The notes beneath the pieces were generated by a model. It saw nothing but the letters and a program-made list of their open reading frames with translations, did not search any database and was not told the DNA's origin. Source: Gammaproteobacteria bacterium (GTDB taxonomy: Bacteria; Pseudomonadota; Gammaproteobacteria; Pseudomonadales; M0112). Taken from it: 18,503 nt of DNA. The stretch is taken from positions 1 through 18,503 of the forward strand of contig SBFY01000024.1 in NCBI GenBank assembly GCA_006227085.1. The letters are read 5' to 3'. Of the stretch, positions 7,736 through 14,951 are shown piece after piece. The position numbers and the translations under genes were made by a program. Within the stretch, counting starts at the first letter, position 1; the number at the start of each line of letters is the position of its first letter.

Positions 7736-9235
7736 TCAGCCTCCGGCACGGTTGATCAGGTACTGGCACAGCAGGCCAACCGGCCGGCCGGTGGCATTCT
7801 TCGGGCTGCTTTTCCAGGCCGTGCCGGCGATATCCAGGTGTGCCCAGGTGTAATCTTCGGTAAAGCGGGCCAGGAAACAGGCCGCGGTGATACTGCCGGC
7901 ACCGGGGCCGCCAACATTGGCCATGTCCGCAAACGGGCTTTTCAGTTGTTTCTGGTAATCCTCCCACAGCGGCATGCGCCAGGCGCGGTCGCCACTCTGT
8001 TGGCCCGCGGCCAGCAGGTCGTCCGCCAGTGAGTCGTCGTTGCTGAACAAGCCGCTGGCGTGTTCGCCGAGGGCCACCACGCAAGCCCCGGTCAGGGTGG
8101 CAATATCAATCACCACCTCGGGCTTGTAACGGCCCACATAGGTCAGTGCATCGCAGAGCACCAGGCGGCCTTCGGCATCGGTGTTGAGGATCTCGATGGT
8201 CTTGCCCGCCATGCTTTTGACGATATCGCCCGGTTTGGTGGCGCGCCCGCTGGGCAGGTTTTCGGATGCAGCAACGATGCCGACCACATTCACGGGCAGT
8301 TTCATGCTGGCGATGGCATGCAGGGTGCCGAGTACGCTGGCCGCGCCACACATGTCGTATTTCATCTCATCCATTTTGGCGCCGGGCTTCAAGCTGATGC
8401 CGCCACTGTCAAAGGTGATGCCCTTGCCCACCAGTGCCACCGGTTTCTGCCCGGCCTTGCCGCCCTTGTACTGGAGGATGATGAGTTGGGCCGGTTCATC
8501 ACTGCCACGCGACACTGAGAGCAGGGCACCCATGCCGAGTTTTTTCATTTGTGCTTCGCTGAGGACCTGGCAACCCAGCGTTTTGTGCTGGCGAGCCAGT
8601 TGCCGTGCCTGGCTGGCCAGGTAGGACGGTGTGCAGATGTTGCCGGGCAGGTTGCCCAGTTCCCTGGCCAGGTGCACACCTTCTGCCGTGGCTTGTCCCT
8701 GCTGCATGGCCTGGCGTACCGCAGCATTGTTACCGACACCATGCAAGGCCACTTTTTTCAGCGTTGGCCTGGGGGGTTTGTGCGACAGCGTTTCGCTGTA
8801 GTGGTATTGGCTGGCGGCCAGCTCGTGTGCCAGCAGTTGGCAGACGCTTGCAGGGTCGTCGATGGGCAACCCATCGACACAGATCACGGCATCACGGGCT
8901 TTCAGGCGCTGCAGGTGCTGCCCGGCCTGATGGGCCCAGTGCTGGAGCTGCTGCTGTTCTTTTCCGGCCTTGTGTTTGCCGGTCACGGGTTTGCCGCAGC
9001 CAACCAGCAGCAGGCGGGCAACCTTGGACGGTTTGGGCAGGTGCAGGGTGATGTGCTGGCCGCGTTTGCCGCTGAAGTCACCACTGTCGAGCACTTGCCG
9101 GATCATCTTGCCGCAGGCTTTGTCGATCGCGGCGAGGGAGCCTTGCAGGCGTTTGTTGTTTTCGGGTACCGGTACCACCAGGCAATCGGTATCAAGGGTG
9201 TTGAAGTTGCTGATTTGCCGGATACTGAATTGCAT
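7736..9235 (-). CDS. pepA: leucyl aminopeptidase (M17)
   Basis: This is a cytosolic two-metal aminopeptidase of family M17 (PepA/CarP), a homohexamer that removes N-terminal residues. In E. coli the protein also binds DNA in cer/Xer recombination and carAB control. The 499 residues match the family length. Metal and active-site residues fall at Lys271, Asp276 and Lys283 (VGKGITFDSGGISLKPG), Asp294 (MKYDMCGAAS), and Asp353, Glu355 and Arg357 (NTDAEGRLVLCD), one position off E. coli numbering. The N-terminal domain (about 1-165) is more divergent, as is usual. The ATG at 9235 (MQFSIRQIS) is preferred because GAGG lies 7 nt upstream and it aligns with the E. coli start; an in-frame ATG at 9247 is the alternative. 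The gene is divergent from lptF. I could not call a convincing promoter in the 111-bp gap. Confidence 0.96.
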   Translation of the reverse strand: MQFSIRQISNFNTLDTDCLVVPVPENNKRLQGSLAAIDKACGKMIRQVLDSGDFSGKRGQHITLHLPKPSKVARLLLVGCGKPVTGKHKAGKEQQQLQHWAHQAGQHLQRLKARDAVICVDGLPIDDPASVCQLLAHELAASQYHYSETLSHKPPRPTLKKVALHGVGNNAAVRQAMQQGQATAEGVHLARELGNLPGNICTPSYLASQARQLARQHKTLGCQVLSEAQMKKLGMGALLSVSRGSDEPAQLIILQYKGGKAGQKPVALVGKGITFDSGGISLKPGAKMDEMKYDMCGAASVLGTLHAIASMKLPVNVVGIVAASENLPSGRATKPGDIVKSMAGKTIEILNTDAEGRLVLCDALTYVGRYKPEVVIDIATLTGACVVALGEHASGLFSNDDSLADDLLAAGQQSGDRAWRMPLWEDYQKQLKSPFADMANVGGPGAGSITAACFLARFTEDYTWAHLDIAGTAWKSSPKNATGRPVGLLCQYLINRAGG

Positions 9236-9346
9236 GGGTAGCCTCATTCTTCGCCAGGGGTGCAGTCAGGACTGATTTGCAGGACAATACGGTAACAGCA
9301 AACCCGGGTGGCGTTAAGCGTCCGGCATGGCATTGGGGGCTTGTGC

Positions 9347-10474
9347 GTGGTTTTCTTCTGGTACCTGACTCGGCAGCTGCTGGGCACAACCCTGGCGTTG
9401 GTATTGGTGCTGACTGCGGTCATTACCACGGGGCGTTTCATCAAATACCTGTCCGATGCTGCCACCGGTGAAATGGCCTCCCATCTGTTGCTTTCGGTGA
9501 TCCTGTATCGCCTGCCCGGTTTCCTTGATGTCATCTTGCCCTTGAGCCTGTTCCTGGCAGTTTTGTTGGTGTATGGCCGGATGTATGTAGATAGTGAGAT
9601 GACCGTGGTGCATGCCTGTGGTGTCAGTCCGGGGCGCATCATGGCATTGACGCTGGTGCCGGGATTGCTGGTGATGATCTTGCTGGCCAGTTTTACCTTG
9701 TTCATCACGCCGTTTTGCCTTGGCCAGGCGGAGCGTTTGCTGAATGACCCCAACAATGCCTGGGGTTTGAACACCCTGGTGCCGGGTCGCTTCCAGCGAA
9801 CCAAGACCGGCGACAAGGCCAATTACACCGAATCCATGACCGATACCAAGCGAACCATGCACCGTTTGTTTGTGGCATCGCGTGGTCGCGACAGTGAGGG
9901 GCGGCCAACACAGAGTATTACGGTCGCTGAAACAGGCCGGATTGTGCAGGATGAACAAACCGGTACGCGTTATCTCGAGTTGGTGGATGGCGTGCGTTAC
10001 GAAGGCTGGCCTGGGCAGCGTGATTTCAGTGTCGCCACGTTTTCCAGCTTTGGCCAGCAAATGGAACAACAGAAAGCATCTGAACGTGTCCGTGTCAGCA
10101 GTGACGGCAAGCCGACATGGAACCTGTTGGGTTCTGATAAAGCGTGGGACAAGGCGGCATTGCATTGGCGATTGTCACTGCCTTTCCTGATACCGGTGTC
10201 GATCTTGCTGGCCTTGCCCCTGAGTCGCACCAATCCCCGGCAAGGTCGCTGGTTGACGCTGATTCCGGCGGTCTTGCTGTTTATCCTGTACCTGGTCGTG
10301 TTGATTGCAGTGCGTGACTCGATTGCAGTGACGCGTTTGCAAGGTGTCATGCCATTGTGGAACGTGCACCTGGTGTTCCTGTCGGTGGCCTTGGCGGTGA
10401 TGTTCATTGGCCAATGGAGGGATCGCCGCGCCTTGCAATCCATGCAGCAAGGTAATGGGGAAGTTGCCGCATGA
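9347..10474 (+). CDS. lptF: LPS export permease LptF
   Basis: This is one of the two transmembrane subunits of the LptB2FG transporter, which extracts lipopolysaccharide from the inner membrane and passes it to LptC and the Lpt bridge. About 375 residues: TM1 near 10-28, then helices around 45-75 with the conserved ILPLSLFLAVLLVYGRMY and SEMTVVHACGVSPGRI coupling segment, TM3 near 98-120, a periplasmic beta-jellyroll to about 260, and three C-terminal helices with PLSRTNPRQGR between them. The start is uncertain. The GTG at 9347 has GGGGG 7 nt upstream and gives the family-like N-terminus with WYLTRQLL; the frame is open from a GTG at 9308 with no ribosome site. It overlaps lptG by 4 bp (ATGA), so the two subunits are co-translated. 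Confidence 0.93.
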   Translation: MVFFWYLTRQLLGTTLALVLVLTAVITTGRFIKYLSDAATGEMASHLLLSVILYRLPGFLDVILPLSLFLAVLLVYGRMYVDSEMTVVHACGVSPGRIMALTLVPGLLVMILLASFTLFITPFCLGQAERLLNDPNNAWGLNTLVPGRFQRTKTGDKANYTESMTDTKRTMHRLFVASRGRDSEGRPTQSITVAETGRIVQDEQTGTRYLELVDGVRYEGWPGQRDFSVATFSSFGQQMEQQKASERVRVSSDGKPTWNLLGSDKAWDKAALHWRLSLPFLIPVSILLALPLSRTNPRQGRWLTLIPAVLLFILYLVVLIAVRDSIAVTRLQGVMPLWNVHLVFLSVALAVMFIGQWRDRRALQSMQQGNGEVAA

Positions 10475-11535
10475 ACCGCATCAATCGCTATATCCGCAAA
10501 AGCGTCCTGACCGGCATCGGCATGGTGTTACTGGTGTTTGTGGGACTGGACCTGGTGCTGTCATTGATTGACCAGCAATCGGAATTGTTTGGTGATTACG
10601 GATTCATGGATTCGGCCTGGTTGACGCTGGTGACATTGCCGGGCCGCCTGGACATCCAGTTGCCGTTTGTGGTGCTGATCGGTTGCCTGGTCGGGCTTGG
10701 GCAGCTGGCGGTGTCATCGGAATTGACGGTGATGCGTGCCAGCGGTGTTTCCACAGCCAGTATTGTCTGGATGGCATGCAAGCCAGCGTTGTTGTTTACG
10801 CTGCTGGCCTTGATGGTGGGGGAGTTTGTTGCCCCCGACCTGGATCGCTATGCACAAAGCCGGAAAACCCTGCTGCAGTGGGGCAGTACGGGGTTTATGC
10901 ATGAATATGGCATGTGGTTACGTGATGGCCAGCAGTTTGCCAATGCCAATGCTGTGCAGCCGGACGGGGTGTTGTATGGCTTGTCCGTGTATCGCATGAG
11001 TGACCAGTGGCGAATCGACTCCGCCTTGCAGGCTCGCCGGGCGAGTTGGCAGCCGGGCGGTTACTGGTTGCTGGAGAAAGTGGCGATCACGTATTTCCAT
11101 GGGGATAGCACCTCCCGTGAATGGCAGCCGGAAATGCGATGGTATTCATCCATCACGCCCGATATGTTGCGTATCCTGATGCTGAAGCCGAAGCAGCTGT
11201 CGGTGCGCGATTTATGGTTCTATGCAGATTACCTGCAAGCCCAGGGGCTGGATGGTAGTGAATACCGGCTCAGTTTCTGGGGGGAGGCGCTCAAGATCCT
11301 TGCGATCGCGAGCCTGGTGCTGGTGGCCGTGTCCTTTATTTTCGGGCCGTTGCGCTCGGCACCTTTGGGCCAGCGGGTGTTTGTCGGTGTGATCATCGGC
11401 TTGGTGTTTAACACCCTGCAAAGCTTGCTGGGTCCTTCCAGTATGGTGTTTGGTTTCTCACCGTTCCTGGCCGTGATGGTGCCGATTGCTGTGACAGCCT
11501 TGTTGGGCGTGGTGTTGCTGGTGCGTGCCCGCTGA
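10471..11535 (+). CDS. lptG: LPS export permease LptG
   Basis: This is the second permease subunit of the LptB2FG lipopolysaccharide transporter in the inner membrane. Its 354 residues fit the family. TM1 is at about 14-34, TM2 at about 60-80 (LDIQLPFVVLIGCLVGLGQL), then SSELTVMRASGVSTASIV, the coupling-helix region that contacts LptB, and TM3 at about 100-122. A periplasmic jellyroll extends to about 265, followed by three C-terminal helices including the RSAPLGQRVFVGVIIGLVF segment typical of LptG. The ATG overlaps the lptF stop. The TGA at 11533-11535 directly abuts the stop of the convergent RDD-family gene, leaving no intergenic DNA and no terminator between them. Confidence 0.95.
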   Translation: MNRINRYIRKSVLTGIGMVLLVFVGLDLVLSLIDQQSELFGDYGFMDSAWLTLVTLPGRLDIQLPFVVLIGCLVGLGQLAVSSELTVMRASGVSTASIVWMACKPALLFTLLALMVGEFVAPDLDRYAQSRKTLLQWGSTGFMHEYGMWLRDGQQFANANAVQPDGVLYGLSVYRMSDQWRIDSALQARRASWQPGGYWLLEKVAITYFHGDSTSREWQPEMRWYSSITPDMLRILMLKPKQLSVRDLWFYADYLQAQGLDGSEYRLSFWGEALKILAIASLVLVAVSFIFGPLRSAPLGQRVFVGVIIGLVFNTLQSLLGPSSMVFGFSPFLAVMVPIAVTALLGVVLLVRAR

Positions 11536-12012
11536 TCACTTTTTCGGTGGGATCACACGGATTGTGCGGGTGCCAGACCAGATTTCATGCCAGGTTCGCT
11601 TTTCCTTGTCGATAAACACCCAGAGATAACCAAGGCCCAGGCAGGCCCACGACACCAGTGCGCCAGCCAAGCGGACCAGTGCTTGCCGGTAGCTGATGCC
11701 ATGGCCTTGCTCATTGACCACATATAACTTCCACGCTTGCATGCCGAGTGTCCGCCCCCCGCGTACCCAGCAAAAAATAAAAAAGGTGGCTGCGGCGGCT
11801 AATGCCAAGGCCGCATTCAACCAATACCCCACGCCACTCAGTGCTGCCTGGTGGCTTTGCTGGATCGTGTCCGGACCAACGATTGCGGCTTTGATGCCGA
11901 CAGTGATGGCAGTGACAGCCATCATCAATGGAATGACCAGCAGGGAGTCATATCCCATGGCGGCGATGCGGCGCCAGAAGTTCGCGGGTGTGGTGGTTGC
12001 TGCATGATTCAT
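11536..12012 (-). CDS. RDD family membrane protein
   Basis: A 158-residue inner-membrane protein of the RDD family. The RRIAAMGYDSLLV segment holds the conserved Arg (14/15) and first Asp (22) at the start of TM1. A second hydrophobic stretch covers about 62-82 and a third about 113-134. Asp135 and HEIWSGTRTI supply the usual end of the domain, and RGGRTLGMQAWKLYVV is the family's conserved loop after TM2. Some RDD proteins have been linked to ion transport or envelope functions, but the role here is unknown. The ATG at 12012 has an AGGGG-like ribosome site 8 nt upstream, and a lone -10-like TACAAT lies at 12042-12037 with no good -35. It is convergent with lptG, and its TGA at 11538-11536 abuts the lptG stop. 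Confidence 0.88.
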   Translation of the reverse strand: MNHAATTTPANFWRRIAAMGYDSLLVIPLMMAVTAITVGIKAAIVGPDTIQQSHQAALSGVGYWLNAALALAAAATFFIFCWVRGGRTLGMQAWKLYVVNEQGHGISYRQALVRLAGALVSWACLGLGYLWVFIDKEKRTWHEIWSGTRTIRVIPPKK

Positions 12013-12104
12013 GATGAGCCCCTGGTTGCAGGGCCTATTGTAACGTGCAGCGGGGTTGGGGGGAGGGGCGTCCTTGCCGGCACTGTTCTGATGTGATGCC
12101 CTGC

Positions 12105-12632
12105 TCAGTAGAAACTGTAGTGCAGTTTCAGTTCCACATCATCCTCTGAAACGCTGAGGCGGTAATCAAATTCATTCTTGTAATCATGGCGGGGCTTGTA
12201 TTCGTTTGAACGGTCAAGGTGCTCGACCCAGTAATTGGCCGTCTTGTATTGTTTGGCACCGAATTGCTTCCACAGTGACTTGACCCACATTTGTGCCAGC
12301 TTGCGGCCAGCGGTTTCGCCTTCATAAAAGGTGGCGTCAGGGTGGAAGCTCTTCAGCCACAAGCGATTGAATACTTCATTACTGTCGACCAGCAGGGTAT
12401 CGCCACCGGCTGCTGACAAGGTCACGGCTGCATTGTCCGGAGAGGCGGTGGTATTAGCCTGCTGGGCCTGGACCGGGTTGCCTGCCCATTCGATGTGGTA
12501 GATGTCGTTGCGTTCCAGGCTGCCACTGTGGGCCTTGCTACTGAGGGCGCTGGCCAGCAGGAACAGTGCAAACATGAAAGCCATCCTGGCGTGCGGTGCG
12601 TAGGTGTTCCAGTGTGTGGGCATGCTGTTCAT
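12105..12632 (-). CDS. unrecognised secreted protein beside two-component system
   Basis: I do not recognise this 175-residue protein. Residues 17-34 (MAFMFALFLLASALSSKA) look like a signal-peptide core with an S-K-A site, so cleavage after Ala34 would release a ~141-residue periplasmic or surface protein. The mature part has no Cys, no lipobox and no further membrane segment. Its second half is rich in Trp, Tyr, Lys and Asp/Glu and ends with alternating hydrophobic residues (VELKLHYSFY), suggesting terminal beta strands. The ATG at 12632 has only a weak ribosome site, and starting at residue 17 would give a more standard signal peptide. The gene is divergent from the response regulator, across a 268-bp region with a candidate promoter for it, so regulation by the two-component system is plausible but only inferred. 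Confidence 0.7.
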   Translation of the reverse strand: MNSMPTHWNTYAPHARMAFMFALFLLASALSSKAHSGSLERNDIYHIEWAGNPVQAQQANTTASPDNAAVTLSAAGGDTLLVDSNEVFNRLWLKSFHPDATFYEGETAGRKLAQMWVKSLWKQFGAKQYKTANYWVEHLDRSNEYKPRHDYKNEFDYRLSVSEDDVELKLHYSFY

Positions 12633-12763
12633 GATGGTGACCCGCTGGTGTTTGGCTTGATTTGAGTCTGGCAAACGGAAACAGGGGTACGGGTGACCGT
12701 TTTCACAGAAACCGCGGCCTGATAGAACCATTCATTACAAACAGGAAAATTGCCTAACCGCTG

Positions 12764-12792
12764 GTTATAAGGGAGGATTCCTGCCTGCCCAA
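12764..12792 (-). promoter_or_regulatory. candidate sigma70 promoter for secreted-protein gene
   Basis: On the minus strand, a -35 TTGGGC (12792-12787) and a -10 TATAAC (12769-12764) are 17 bp apart. They match the consensus at 4 of 6 and 5 of 6 positions. Transcription would begin near 12757, about 125 nt before the ATG at 12632. The -35 lies inside the left arm of the inverted repeat at 12787-12823, so a protein bound there would affect this promoter. Confidence 0.45.
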
Positions 12793-12823
12793 GTCCGCCA
12801 CCATGGTTTACCATGGCTTGGGC
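12787..12823. repeat. compound inverted repeat, possible operator
   Basis: GCCCAAG (12787-12793) and CTTGGGC (12817-12823) are perfect inverted arms. Between them lie two CCATGG hexamers (12801-12806 and 12811-12816) spaced by TTTA. As a hairpin this gives 13 paired bases with one 7-nt bulge on the left side. It lies 77 bp before the response-regulator ATG and overlaps the candidate promoter of the divergent gene. A binding site for the neighbouring response regulator is one reading, but OmpR-type sites are usually direct repeats, so another regulator is possible. Confidence 0.5.
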
Positions 12824-12900
12824 GTCAGGTTTTACCGGGAAAAGCCTGCGCTGGTCCGGAATGCAAACCCTTGGTAAGGGAATAAAAGGAGCCTGGAAGC

Positions 12901-13581
12901 ATGCACATCCTGCTGATTGAAGACGATGACGCCGTTGCCACCTTTATTGAAAAAGGTTTGGCAGGGCATGGCCATAGCGTGGACCGGGCGAATGAAGGTC
13001 GGCAGGGTCGGGATATGGGCATGGGCAAGACCCATGATGTGCTGATTGTGGATCGCATGCTTCCCAACCTGGATGGCCTGTCCATTATCAGCCAGTTGCG
13101 CCAGGCAGGTGTGAACACCCCGGTGTTGATCCTCAGCGCCTTGGGCGAGGTGGATGACCGCGTTAGTGGCCTCAAGGCCGGTGGTGATGACTATCTGGTC
13201 AAGCCTTTTGCCTTCGATGAATTGCTGGCGCGGGTGGAGGCCTTGCGTCGCCGTCAGGAATCCATTCCCCGCACGCGCCTGAAGGTGGCGGACCTTGAAA
13301 TGGACTTGCTGTCACACAAGGTGACCCGCGGCGGGCAGAATTTCAACCTGCAGCCACGTGAATACCGTTTGCTGGAATACCTGATGAAACATGCCGGGCA
13401 GGTGGTGACCCGTACCATGCTGCTGGAAAATGTCTGGGACTACCACTTTGACCCGCAGACCAATGTTATTGACGTCCACATCAGTCGCTTGCGCCAGAAA
13501 ATCGACAAGGAATTTGAACAGCAACTGCTGACCACCGTTCGCGGTGTCGGCTATATGTTGCAGGATCCGGCTGACGCATGA
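12901..13581 (+). CDS. OmpR/PhoB-family response regulator
   Basis: A 226-residue DNA-binding response regulator, the cytosolic output of the kinase encoded next. The receiver domain (1-117) has the acidic pocket IEDDD (6-10), phosphoacceptor Asp51 (LIVDRMLPNLDG), the switch residue Ser79 (LILSAL) and Lys101 (YLVKPF). The C-terminal winged-helix domain (about 128-222) shows LQPREYRLLEYLMKHAG, the VTRTMLLENVWDY recognition region and VDVHISRLRQKID, ending with the usual TVRGVGYML. All key residues are present, so it should be functional. The ATG has GGAG 9 nt upstream (12888-12891), after a small CCCTT/AAGGG hairpin at 12868-12880. The 4-bp overlap with the kinase gene indicates co-translation. 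The signal and regulon are unknown; the divergent secreted protein is the closest candidate target. Confidence 0.95.
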   Translation: MHILLIEDDDAVATFIEKGLAGHGHSVDRANEGRQGRDMGMGKTHDVLIVDRMLPNLDGLSIISQLRQAGVNTPVLILSALGEVDDRVSGLKAGGDDYLVKPFAFDELLARVEALRRRQESIPRTRLKVADLEMDLLSHKVTRGGQNFNLQPREYRLLEYLMKHAGQVVTRTMLLENVWDYHFDPQTNVIDVHISRLRQKIDKEFEQQLLTTVRGVGYMLQDPADA

Positions 13582-14951
13582 TCTTTAACCGGATTTTCAC
13601 TACCTACACATTCCGCTTCATGTTTTCGTATGTGTTGGTGCTGGGTGTGGCGGTGTTTATCATGCTGGCAGCGGTGTATGCCTTGTACTCCTACGAGCAA
13701 TTCAGCCGGGTACAGGATTCCATCGAGCACGAGCTGGACCAGCTGCAGCGTCATTACCAGATAGCCGGTGCTGAAGGCATGCAGGCCTATATGGCCAGCG
13801 AAAACGAGCGCGCCAGTATCAGTCGCTTTTTTTATATCCTCGTTGATGCTGATGGCAGGAAAATTGCCGGTGACCTGGAGACCTGGCCGTCCTATCGTGA
13901 GTTTGGCCGTGGCTGGCTGGCGTTTGAGCGGGAAGTGCTGGCCTGGGATGGTGAGGCCGAGCACCGCGAATTCATGGCGCGCACACGCATGATGGATGAT
14001 GGTCGCCAATTGCTGGTGGCCCGTCATTATTCTGACCTGATCAGCAATGCCAAGCTGATGCTGCGCATGTTGGCACGCGGCATGTTGATCACCATCATCC
14101 TCGGGGTGATCGGTGGTGCATGGACCAGCTTGACCATGTTGCGGGAAGTGGAGGCGATCAACCGTGCGGTGCGGGCCATCATGGAAGGGGATCTTTCCGA
14201 GCGGATCCCGATCACCGGGCGCGGCGGTGACATGGAAGTGCTGGTCCTGAACTTCAACAGCCTGCTGGATCGTATCCAGGCCTTGATGGCCGGTGTGCGC
14301 CAGGTGTCAGACAATATTGCCCATGACTTGCGTACCCCGCTGACGCGCCTGCGTAACCACCTCTCCAGCCTGGAGCAGCACTGCAAGCCGGAGAATCGCG
14401 AGGAAGTGCAGGCGATGCTGGCGGAAGCCGACGGCTTGCTCTCGACCTTCAATGGCTTGCTGCGTATTGCACAGGTGGAATCCGGTCATCGCCGTGCCGG
14501 TTTCGCGAGCGTTGACCTGGTGGCGATCGTGCGTGATGTGGTGGAGCTCTATGAGCCACTGGCCCAGGACAAGCAGCAGAACCTGCAATTATCTGTGTTG
14601 ACCGACAGGCTGGATATCGTGGGCGACCGCGACCTGCTGTTCCAGGCGATTGCCAACGTCCTGGATAACGCCATCAAGTACACGCCGGATGCCGGCCATG
14701 TGCGCATGGTGTTGCGACGCGATGGCCAGACCGGGGTTATTGAAGTCAGCGATGATGGTCCCGGTATTCCGGAAGAGAAGTACGACAAGGTCTTCGAGCG
14801 TTTTTACCGGGTGGAGGCCAGTCGTGGGCAGCAGCCCGGCAACGGCTTGGGCTTGAGCCTGGTCTCAGCCGTATTGAAGCTGCATGAGGGCAAGATCCGG
14901 CTCGGGCGGGCCAATCCGGGGCTGCGGGTCAGCCTGCAATTCCCGCTCTGA
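13578..14951 (+). CDS. membrane sensor histidine kinase
   Basis: A 457-residue inner-membrane histidine kinase, partner of the response regulator it overlaps by 4 bp. TM1 is at about 14-37, a periplasmic sensor region at about 38-165 of no recognised class, and TM2 at about 166-188. A HAMP domain follows to about 238. The dimerisation domain carries His249 in NIAHDLRTPLTRLRNHL. The ATPase domain has the N box (NVLDNAIKYT, 360-369), G1 (DDGPGIP, 392-398), an F box (KVFERFYR) and G2 (GNGLGLSLVSA, 421-431). All catalytic elements are present. The architecture is that of the classic CpxA/EnvZ/CzcS-like group, but the input signal cannot be read from the sequence. The TGA stop abuts the stop of the convergent gene that follows. 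Confidence 0.95.
   Translation: MIFNRIFTTYTFRFMFSYVLVLGVAVFIMLAAVYALYSYEQFSRVQDSIEHELDQLQRHYQIAGAEGMQAYMASENERASISRFFYILVDADGRKIAGDLETWPSYREFGRGWLAFEREVLAWDGEAEHREFMARTRMMDDGRQLLVARHYSDLISNAKLMLRMLARGMLITIILGVIGGAWTSLTMLREVEAINRAVRAIMEGDLSERIPITGRGGDMEVLVLNFNSLLDRIQALMAGVRQVSDNIAHDLRTPLTRLRNHLSSLEQHCKPENREEVQAMLAEADGLLSTFNGLLRIAQVESGHRRAGFASVDLVAIVRDVVELYEPLAQDKQQNLQLSVLTDRLDIVGDRDLLFQAIANVLDNAIKYTPDAGHVRMVLRRDGQTGVIEVSDDGPGIPEEKYDKVFERFYRVEASRGQQPGNGLGLSLVSAVLKLHEGKIRLGRANPGLRVSLQFPL

Noticed and set aside
8549..9241. Plus-strand open frame (230 codons) opposite pepA
   Set aside because: It lies entirely within pepA, whose catalytic residues are intact, and has no family resemblance or ribosome-site support.
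9236..9346. Promoters for pepA and lptF in the divergent gap
   Set aside because: Only isolated partial -10 or -35 matches were found on either strand; no pair had acceptable spacing.
12818..12823. Plus-strand TTGGGC as a -35 for the two-component operon
   Set aside because: No acceptable -10 lies 16-18 bp downstream. The mirror copy on the minus strand does have one.
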